Assembly (NCBI GenBank): GCA_016710365.1
Contig: JADJVW010000002.1
Location: forward strand, 372,001 to 436,000
Direction of reading: 5' to 3'
Length of the DNA: 64,000 nucleotides
DNA from: Candidatus Caldilinea saccharophila
GTDB lineage: Bacteria > Chloroflexota > Anaerolineae > Caldilineales > Caldilineaceae
Shown: one piece after another, positions 58,123 to 64,000 of the stretch
How positions within the stretch are numbered: the first letter of the stretch is position 1
Layout: the number at the start of each line of letters is the position of its first letter
The notes under the pieces: generated by a model
The model's input: only the letters and a program-made list of their open reading frames with translations
Told to the model about the DNA's origin: nothing
Databases searched by the model: none
Made by a program: the position numbers and the translations under genes

Positions 58123-59343
58123 ATGTCCCCACCTATTCTTGCCACGAAGCTCTATCTTCCCCCGGTGCGACCCAACGGCGTGCGCCGCACACGGCTGATC
58201 GAGCGGCTCGAACAGGGAGTGAGCCAGCCGGGCCACAAGCTGACCTTGATTTCGGCGCCGGCCGGTTTTGGCAAGACGACGCTGGTCAGCGATTGGGTCC
58301 ACCTCGCCGGCGCTCGCGCACAGCGTCCGGTTGCGTGGCTCTCGCTGGACACCGACGACAACGACCCGACGCGGTTCCTGGCCTACCTGGCCGCCGCGTT
58401 GCAGACTGTCTCCCCTGCCATCGGCGGCGCGATGCTAAGTCTGCTCCAGTCTCCCCAGCCGCCGCCGGCAGAGGTGATGCTGACACACCTGCTCAACGAT
58501 CTTGCTGCGCTGCCCGATGCGTTGCTGCTGGTCCTGGACGATTATCACGTCATTGAAAGCAAAGCGATCGACAGCATTCTCGGGTTTCTGCTCGATCACC
58601 TACCGCCGCAGATGCACCTGGCGATCACGAGCCGCTCCGATCCACTGCTGCCGTTGGCGCGCCTGCGCGGACGCGGCGCGCTCCTGGAAGTGCGCGCCGC
58701 CGATTTGCGCTTCACGCCCGACGAGGCGGCCGCGTTTCTAAACCAGACGATGGGGTTGCCGCTTGCGCCCGAGGATGTCGCCACGCTCGAAAGCCATACC
58801 GAAGGCTGGATCACCGGCCTTCAGATGGCGGCGCTCTCCATGCAGGGTCGGGCGGACAAGCGCGCATTTATCAAAGCGTTTGCCGGCAGCCACCGCTACG
58901 TGCTCGACTATCTCGTCGACGAAGTGCTCCAGCGCCAGCCGGAGCCTGTGCGGCGTTTTTTGTTGGAGACGTCCATCCTTCAGCGTCTGTGCGGCTCCTT
59001 GTGCGACGCCGTGACGGGACAGCCGTCGGCCCAGGCGATGCTGGACTATCTGGAACGCGCCAACCTCTTTCTGATGCCGCTGGACGACGGACGTCAGTGG
59101 TATCGCTATCATCACCTCTTTGCCGAAGTGCTTCACGCACACACGCAGAAGGAGCACCCCGCCACGTTGCCGCCGCTGCACCAGCGCGCCAGTGCGTGGT
59201 ATGAAGCGCATGACATGCCCGGCGACGCCATTCACCATGCACTGGCAGCCGGGGAGATCGTCGAGATCGGCACGATCGAGCACTTCTTCACTGACCCTCA
59301 GCACGATCGCACGAAGCTCTTCCTGGAGCAGATTCTGAAATAG
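58123..59343 (+). CDS. MalT-like (STAND ATPase) protein without its C-terminal LuxR domain
   Basis: Starts at the ATG before SPPILATKLYLPPVRPNGV, the usual N-terminus of LuxR-type MalT homologues. Walker A ISAPAGFGKTTLVSDW, Walker B LLLVLDDYHVIES and SRSDPLLPLARLR are intact. The winged-helix and YRYHHLFAEVL segments follow. After HHALAAGEIVEIG the sequence stops within about 25 residues, so the TPR sensor region and LuxR DNA-binding helix-turn-helix (normally some 450 more residues) are missing. It is either a truncated remnant or a stand-alone ATPase. Confidence 0.85.
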   Translation: MSPPILATKLYLPPVRPNGVRRTRLIERLEQGVSQPGHKLTLISAPAGFGKTTLVSDWVHLAGARAQRPVAWLSLDTDDNDPTRFLAYLAAALQTVSPAIGGAMLSLLQSPQPPPAEVMLTHLLNDLAALPDALLLVLDDYHVIESKAIDSILGFLLDHLPPQMHLAITSRSDPLLPLARLRGRGALLEVRAADLRFTPDEAAAFLNQTMGLPLAPEDVATLESHTEGWITGLQMAALSMQGRADKRAFIKAFAGSHRYVLDYLVDEVLQRQPEPVRRFLLETSILQRLCGSLCDAVTGQPSAQAMLDYLERANLFLMPLDDGRQWYRYHHLFAEVLHAHTQKEHPATLPPLHQRASAWYEAHDMPGDAIHHALAAGEIVEIGTIEHFFTDPQHDRTKLFLEQILK

Positions 59344-59412
59344 CCTGCCCTTATCAGGTGCTGGGCTCCCTTACGCCTGTTCAAGGCCGCCTTCGAGAAC
59401 CCAGCGCCTGGT

Positions 59413-59637
59413 TTATTCACACTCGTAACGAAAAGCTTGCTCCAGTGGAACACTGAACACCCGTGCGATCCGGAACGCCACTTCCAGCGACGGTGAATAC
59501 TTGTTGCCCTCAATTGCGTTGATGGTTTGACGCGTCACACCGACCCGATTGGCAAGCTCCTGCTGGGTCATCTCATCATGATGAAAACGTAACGTGCGAA
59601 TGTCGTTTGTAATGTGACCGGCGTCCGTGCCCATCAT
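59413..59637 (-). CDS. Small XRE-type helix-turn-helix regulator
   Basis: A 74-residue regulator made almost entirely of one HTH_3 domain (TLRFHHDEMTQQELANRVGV, TRQTINAIEGNKYSPSLEVA) ending in RIARVFSVPLEQAF. This matches the small YozG-type regulators commonly coupled to membrane proteins. GAGGAG lies inside the end of the upstream gene. It is the second gene of a two-gene operon and probably binds the inverted repeat at 60091-60158. Confidence 0.9.
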   Translation of the reverse strand: MMGTDAGHITNDIRTLRFHHDEMTQQELANRVGVTRQTINAIEGNKYSPSLEVAFRIARVFSVPLEQAFRYECE

Positions 59638-60051
59638 CTACGCTCCTCGGCGGTATAGAAAGAGCCTCGGCGCGATTTCCACCAAATGTGCGAACAGCCA
59701 GAATCCCAACAGGACGTGCGTGAACAGAAAGTTGCCGTCCGTCAGCAACGCGGTGCATAGCGCCAGGAAGACGCCCGTTGCCAGCACATAGCCGCCATTG
59801 CGCATGCCTTTTAGCGCAATTAGCCGGTCGCGCTCGTCGGTCTGCGTATTTCGATCCATGATGGCGATCACGCTATTCCCCACGATCTGCGTGACTACGA
59901 GGAATATGACCGCGAGCACAAAATACACGACCTGATCTGGCATCACGTTGACTGCGCTTGACGGCAACACGGTGACGAAATAAAAGCTAAAAGCCGCAAT
60001 CAGGCCGACGAACATGACCCACAGGCTCTTCTCTTGAAACGATAGACTCAT
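59638..60051 (-). CDS. Four-helix membrane protein coupled to the XRE regulator
   Basis: About 137 residues with four hydrophobic helices (LWVMFVGLIAAFSFYFVTVL, VVYFVLAVIFLVVTQIVGNS, GGYVLATGVFLALCTALLTD, FTHVLLGFWLFAHLVEI) and the conserved cytoplasmic loop DRNTQTDERDRLIALKGMR. This plan fits DUF2178-like membrane proteins that accompany small XRE regulators. The start at 60051 is chosen because the protein family begins there; the frame is open to 60144, but that part overlaps the promoter. Confidence 0.8.
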   Translation of the reverse strand: MSLSFQEKSLWVMFVGLIAAFSFYFVTVLPSSAVNVMPDQVVYFVLAVIFLVVTQIVGNSVIAIMDRNTQTDERDRLIALKGMRNGGYVLATGVFLALCTALLTDGNFLFTHVLLGFWLFAHLVEIAPRLFLYRRGA

Positions 60052-60090
60052 TCTGACATTCCCCAGGTTTATGTCTGTTATACTAGACGC

Positions 60091-60158
60091 CGTGTAAAAA
60101 ATACTTGACACGCCCAGTGTATCATTCCCCGCTGGCGATGTCAAGTATTTTTTACACG
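60091..60158 (-). promoter_or_regulatory. Promoter and paired operator of the membrane protein-XRE operon
   Basis: On the minus strand a -35 box TTGACA (60144-60139) and -10 box TACACT (60121-60116) are spaced by 17 bases. A perfect 20-bp inverted repeat CGTGTAAAAAATACTTGACA (60091-60110) and its complement (60139-60158) brackets the promoter. One half covers the -35 box and the other the expected start of transcription. Each half is itself a GTGT...ACAC dyad. This is a strong candidate for autoregulation by the XRE protein. Confidence 0.85.
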
Positions 60159-60229
60159 CGCGTATTTACAGATCACACCGTAACTGGTGATTCCCCTGTC
60201 GTACCGTGGGGGCGTTCTGCCGCAGCCTG

Positions 60230-60640
60230 TCTGTGGCTATATCTCCCAGGCGATGAGCGCGCCGGCCACCCAGGTTGGCGGCGGCGCGCTGTAGGGGTGG
60301 AGGCATCGGTGTAGACCAGGTCAAAGATGCGGCCGGTCATAGGGACGCGCAAATGGCGAAAGAGTTGGCCGGCATGCGCGCATCGCTCTTGGCGTCGACG
60401 CAGTGCTGGTTGTAGCCCCAGTAGCCGCCCGCGGCGAGCAGGTCGATGCCTTCCCCGATGCGCGTGCGCGCATGGGCCAGCCCTTGCTCATCCGGCCAGT
60501 AGGCGGTGTCAGCCGCGGCGCCGTAGCCGATGCCGCGGCAAGCGCATTGAGCAAGTAGCCTGCCACCCAGTCGCGATCGGACTGTGCATAGGAGACAAAT
60601 AAATGCAAGGATGCTGACGACTTTCTGCGCCATCATCTTT
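60230..60640 (-). pseudogene. Decayed coding remnant, possibly of a TIR-domain protein
   Basis: Minus-strand fragments in different frames look protein-like. FVSYAQSDRDWVAGYLLNAL resembles the start of a TIR domain. IGYGAAADTAYWPDEQGLAH followed by an ARTRIGEGIDLLAAGGYWGY segment and MTGRIFDLVYTDASTPTA continue in other frames. No intact gene can be assembled without several indels. The TIR suggestion rests on one short segment. Confidence 0.35.
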
Positions 60641-60765
60641 ATATTAGCTCTGTTATGGAAAACGATGAACGGTAGGGAGCACCAAGTGCAGTTTCTAGTT
60701 TATGTCATTGACATACAATGAACAGCACCTATTTCTTGTCTTCTTGTCATTACGGAACCAGGAGT

Positions 60766-61653
60766 TCAGGGCTCGGGTGCAACACCGCGCAGCACCACCC
60801 GATTCGCCGACGGATCCGCCACAGCCCAACCGTTATCAGACTGCGCCACCGCGATGCTGGCCTGGCGCAGCCGCGCCACCGTTGCGTGCAAAGCATCCCC
60901 AGCGGGCGCGACCAGCTCATAGCTTAGCAGGCGGGCCGCGGTGGTTGACGGTGGCGGTGCGCCGATGCCGGCCCACGTGTTCAAGCCGACGTGATGATGG
61001 TAGCCGCCAGCCGAGACAAACGCGACCTGTCCGCCGAAGCGCTGCATCAGGTCCAGCCCCAGCAGGTCAACATAGAAATGCTCGGCCGCGGCCAGGTCGG
61101 CCACATGCAGATGGACGTGGCCCATTATGGTGCGCGGGTCGATGCCCTCCCAGGCCGTGCGCTTGCGGTCGGCTGCCATCAGCCCGCGCACATCCAGCGG
61201 GTTCGTCGTCATGCCCAGGCTGCCTTTGACAAAGGGCCATTCGCGGCGCGGGCGGTCGCAATAGAGTTCGATGCCGTGGCCGTCGGGGTCGGAGAGATAG
61301 AGCGCCTCGCTGACGCCGTGGTTGCTGGCGCCGTCGATGGGCGTCTCGGCCGCCAGCAGGTGATTGAGCGCGCGGGAAAGCGCCACGCGGTCGGGCAGCA
61401 GCAGGGCGAAGTGATAGAGACCCGTGTGACCGCGTTGCACCGGCTGCACGCCGCGCTGCTCGATCAGGTGTAGCAACGTCAGCCCGCCCGCGCCGAGTGC
61501 GGCCGTTGCCGATGCGCGGTGCTGCACCTGCAGGCCGATGTCGTGCTCGTAATAGTGCAGCGAGCGGTCGAGGTTGCCAACGATCAGACTGACCGCGCCG
61601 CAGTGCAAGTTGGAATCGATTGGGTTGCTCGGCAACGGTCGTTCTGACATCAT
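60766..61653 (-). CDS. Two-domain VOC family protein, CatE-like extradiol dioxygenase
   Basis: A 295-residue protein with two vicinal-oxygen-chelate modules. Metal ligands of the first are His in LHCGAVSLIVGNLDRS, His in GLYHFALLLP and Glu in DPDGHGIELYCDRPR. The second has GHVHLHVADLAAAEHFYVDL and YHHHVGLNTW but ends NRVVLRG, without the usual third-ligand Glu. The layout matches catechol-2,3-dioxygenase-like proteins such as B. subtilis CatE. The substrate is not known. Confidence 0.85.
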   Translation of the reverse strand: MMSERPLPSNPIDSNLHCGAVSLIVGNLDRSLHYYEHDIGLQVQHRASATAALGAGGLTLLHLIEQRGVQPVQRGHTGLYHFALLLPDRVALSRALNHLLAAETPIDGASNHGVSEALYLSDPDGHGIELYCDRPRREWPFVKGSLGMTTNPLDVRGLMAADRKRTAWEGIDPRTIMGHVHLHVADLAAAEHFYVDLLGLDLMQRFGGQVAFVSAGGYHHHVGLNTWAGIGAPPPSTTAARLLSYELVAPAGDALHATVARLRQASIAVAQSDNGWAVADPSANRVVLRGVAPEP

Positions 61654-61879
61654 CTAACGCTTTCTGGTCAATGGACAGCGATTCAGCCCGGTTTTATAGG
61701 CCGCAGATTTGACGGATAAGACGGACAAAGCCGGATGATGTTTGGCATCCATTTAGCCGGGTAAAAATGGCACGCGGATAACGCGGATCAGGCAGATAGC
61801 TGCGGATCAAATCAGCGAAAATCCGCCCGATCCGCGTCATCCGCGTGCTATTTCCAGTTGGCCGAATAGATACCGGCAA
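61654..61879. other. Intergenic region with imperfect repeats
   Basis: Contains GACGGATAAGACGGACAAAG and ATCCGCCCGATCCGCGTCAT, which are loosely self-complementary and resemble the stretch at 2490-2560. No gene. Confidence 0.5.
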
Positions 61880-63493
61880 TCAAACTTGGCGAAAGACGGC
61901 GCGGCCGTCCACCATCGTCAGCACGGGCAGCACCTGCTCGATCGCCGACGGCGGCGTGGCGAAGAGATCGGCGTCAAGCAGCACGAGGTCGGCGAGCATG
62001 CCCGTGCGAATCATGCCCTTCTGATCCTCCTGGAATTCGGCGTAAGCTGCCGCGCGCGTGTAGCCGATAATCAGATCTTCGAGCGGCTGGTTCTGCACCG
62101 GATCGCCTGCTTGCCACGGCTGGCGCAGCAGGCCGCATCCCAGGCCGACCAAAGGATTCATGGTCGCGACCGGCCAGTCGCTGCCGTAAGCCTGCTGGGC
62201 GCCGGCCTCGCGCAGCGTCTGCCAGGCAAAGCTGTGGCGCCAGCGGCCCGCGCCCGCGCGATTGGGCCAGACATCGCCCGTGTGCAGCGTGGGTGGACAG
62301 TGCGCGGGCTGCATGGATGCGATCACGCCCAACTCGGCAAAGCGGGCGATGTCGTCGGGGTGGATCACCTCAATGTGTTCGACGCGGTGGCGGCTGTCGC
62401 GAGGGCCGTTGACGCGCCGGACGTGAGCGTAACCGTCCAGGGTGCGCCGCACCGCGCCGTCGCCACAGGCGTGGACGAAGATTTGCAACTCAAGCCGATC
62501 CGCTGCGGCGGCGATGGCGTTGAAGCGCGCGGCGGTGTGCAGCGCGCCGCCGCGATTGCCGGGCTGATCCGCATAGTCATCCACCATCAACGCGGTGTAG
62601 GATTCAAGCACGCCGTCCATGAACACTTTGACTGCGCCCGCGCGTACATAGTTTCCCTGATAGCGGCGTTTCAGCTCAGCAGCCTCGACGATCTTCTCCA
62701 CCGGCGTCTCTGGCTCGATGTTGTAGGGAACGTAGACGCGCACGCTCATCTCGCCCAGAGCTTCGAGCGCAGCGTAAACGGCGATGCCGTCGTTCCAGTT
62801 ATCCATGTTGTGAACGCTGGTCAGACCGTGACGTGCGCAAAGCGCCAGCCCTTTGCGCAGCGCGGCGCGGCGCTCGGCCTCTGTCGGCGGCGGGATCAGC
62901 GCGCGCACCGGGTCGAACGCACCAGGCTCGCGCAGTTCGCCGCTGGCCGTGCCACTGGCTGCGTCCATGACGATCTCGCTGCCCGGCGCCACTTCGCGCC
63001 CGCCGAGAAGATCCCCGCGGCGCATGGCCTCGCTGTTGGCCCAGACGGTATGGCCGTCGAAGGCCGTGAGATAGACCGGTCGATCCGGCGCGATAGCGTC
63101 GAGAAACCAGCGGTCAAGCCGTGCGCCGGCCGAGATCGCGCTGTACTTGAGCTGCACGCCTTCGATCCACTCGCGCTGCGGATTGGCGGCGGCATACGCG
63201 GCGATGGCCGCGGCGATGGCGTCCAGGCTCTCCGCCTCATCGAGCCGCAGCTTGTCGAGCTTGAGCGACCCCCACAGCAGGTGGAAATGGCTGTCGATGA
63301 GACCGGGCAGCAGCGAGCGCCCGCCGGCGTCGATGACTTCCGTGTGCGGCCCTTGCCACTCAGCCGCGGCGGTGCTGCGCCCCACAAAGACGATACGATT
63401 GCCGCGCACCGCCACGGCCTCAGCCCGCGGGTTGGCCAGGTCAGCGGTAAAAACCGCGGCGTTGGTGAAGAGATAGTCGGCATAGGTGGACAT
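61880..63493 (-). CDS. Amidohydrolase (YtcJ-like, Amidohydro_3 family)
   Basis: Metal-dependent hydrolase of 537 residues. N-terminal beta-sandwich strands (YLFTNAAVFTADLANPRAEA, AVAVRGNRIVFVG) lead to the metal motif PGLIDSHFHLLWG, then GLTSVHNMDNW, AGAVKVFMDGVLES (candidate metal-bridging Lys), HACGDGAVRRTLDGY, RHRVEHIEVIHPDDIARFAE and YGSDWPVATMNPLVG (catalytic Asp). The C-terminal small domain ends LTMVDGRAVFRQV. The family includes N-substituted formamide deformylases; the substrate is unknown. Confidence 0.92.
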   Translation of the reverse strand: MSTYADYLFTNAAVFTADLANPRAEAVAVRGNRIVFVGRSTAAAEWQGPHTEVIDAGGRSLLPGLIDSHFHLLWGSLKLDKLRLDEAESLDAIAAAIAAYAAANPQREWIEGVQLKYSAISAGARLDRWFLDAIAPDRPVYLTAFDGHTVWANSEAMRRGDLLGGREVAPGSEIVMDAASGTASGELREPGAFDPVRALIPPPTEAERRAALRKGLALCARHGLTSVHNMDNWNDGIAVYAALEALGEMSVRVYVPYNIEPETPVEKIVEAAELKRRYQGNYVRAGAVKVFMDGVLESYTALMVDDYADQPGNRGGALHTAARFNAIAAAADRLELQIFVHACGDGAVRRTLDGYAHVRRVNGPRDSRHRVEHIEVIHPDDIARFAELGVIASMQPAHCPPTLHTGDVWPNRAGAGRWRHSFAWQTLREAGAQQAYGSDWPVATMNPLVGLGCGLLRQPWQAGDPVQNQPLEDLIIGYTRAAAYAEFQEDQKGMIRTGMLADLVLLDADLFATPPSAIEQVLPVLTMVDGRAVFRQV

Positions 63494-63539
63494 TGGCTAT
63501 GAACTCGCTATTGCAAAATTTTGACGCCGCGTTTCGTTT

Positions 63540-64000
63540 CTAGCGCTGCGCTCGATACTGGCGAATCAATGCGTTCGTCGAACTATCGTGTTGCAGCGCC
63601 GGTGCGCCGTCGCCTAACTCACCGATGATCTGCTTGGCGAGCACCTTGCCCAACTCGACGCCCCATTGGTCGAACGAGTCAATGTCCCAGATGCTGCCTT
63701 GCGTAAAGACGCTGTGTTCGTAGAGGGCGACGAGTTTGCCCAACATTTCCGGCGTCAGGCGTGCGGCCAGGATCGTGGTGGAAGGACGGTTGCCCTCAAA
63801 GGTGCGATGGGGAACCAACCACTCCGGCGTTCCCTCGGCGCGCACTTCCTCGGCAGTCTTGCCAAAGGCCAGCGCCTCCCCCTGGGCAAAGATGTTGGAC
63901 ATCAACAGGTCATGGTGGTTGCCCATCGGATTGAGCGTCTGGCAGAAACCGATGAAGTCGCACGGCACCAGCTTGGTTCCCTGGTGCAATAATTGATAAA
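63540..64000 (-). CDS. pgi: Glucose-6-phosphate isomerase, C-terminal part (runs off the window)
   Basis: Interconverts glucose 6-phosphate and fructose 6-phosphate. About 153 C-terminal residues are present and the frame is open to the window edge (YQLLHQGTKLVPCDFIGFCQ). FAQGEALAFGKTAEEVRAEG, FEGNRPSTTIL, ALYEHSVFTQG and the signature SFDQWGVELGKVLAKQI match PGI, with the conserved catalytic Lys in VELGK. It ends DSSTNALIRQYRAQR. The remaining two thirds lie beyond the window. Confidence 0.95.
   Translation of the reverse strand, partial: YQLLHQGTKLVPCDFIGFCQTLNPMGNHHDLLMSNIFAQGEALAFGKTAEEVRAEGTPEWLVPHRTFEGNRPSTTILAARLTPEMLGKLVALYEHSVFTQGSIWDIDSFDQWGVELGKVLAKQIIGELGDGAPALQHDSSTNALIRQYRAQR

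Noticed and set aside
61886..63502. Long plus-strand frame opposite the amidohydrolase
   Set aside because: It is the antisense shadow of a GC-rich gene with clear family motifs on the minus strand.

Overview
The window is GC-rich bacterial chromosome, most probably from Chloroflexota (Anaerolineae/Caldilineae type). The lineage call is inference. It rests on the mix of a MalT-like ATPase, a Ycf45/R3H ATPase, a c-di-AMP receptor beside tmk, META-domain lipoproteins, Thr-Pro-rich linkers and secreted proteins ending in a Y-L-P motif. No rRNA, tRNA or CRISPR array was seen. About twenty coding frameshifts occur in otherwise well-conserved genes. Several lie exactly at short homopolymer runs, so much of the apparent gene breakage probably reflects base-calling errors. 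I annotate such genes as single loci spanning the shift.

Layout. 1-2371: secreted metzincin-like peptidase, broken by shifts. 2803-4918: DEAD-box helicase and a 6-phospho-3-hexuloisomerase-like SIS protein, then an 8-bp tandem repeat. 5061-9711 (minus): CocE-type hydrolase, YhhN membrane protein, isoprenylcysteine-methyltransferase-like protein, MalQ. 9746-15855: housekeeping block with rhomboid protease, guanylate kinase, FmdB zinc ribbon, c-di-AMP receptor, thymidylate kinase, R3H ATPase and a GNAT-like protein. 16129-21584: exported proteins, an endonuclease/exonuclease/phosphatase protein, a 21-bp minisatellite and an unknown helical protein.

21888-31600 is the most unusual region. A type I restriction-modification locus has two hsdM genes (the second broken), hsdS, a truncated hsdR and a full-length hsdR. 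It is riddled with a palindromic repeat built on the core ACGTGCCGGGGACGT. In its middle sits a REP-associated tyrosine transposase (RAYT) flanked by a palindrome on its left and a nine-unit direct array on its right. Another palindrome lies in frame inside hsdR and appears to be translated. A related 122-bp MITE-like element with 7-bp target duplications brackets the locus and recurs at 40371. Its internal core is inverted between copies.

32054-40155: two-component system, MacB-type ABC ATPase and permease, membrane-fusion adaptor and an SH3/beta-propeller protein, forming one envelope transport and sensing cluster. 40594-49765: subtilisin-like peptidase, O-antigen-ligase-type membrane protein, alpha/beta hydrolase, lipoyl synthase, a PIN toxin with a small partner, and an M20 peptidase. 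49912-53506: a translationally coupled trio of an HtrA-like serine protease, a single-span membrane protein and a PrsW homologue lacking its catalytic residues. 53668-64000: RNase D, an Asp-box lipoprotein, a truncated MalT-like protein, an XRE regulator with a membrane protein and a clear operator-promoter, a decayed TIR-like remnant, a two-domain VOC dioxygenase-like protein, an amidohydrolase and the 3' end of pgi.
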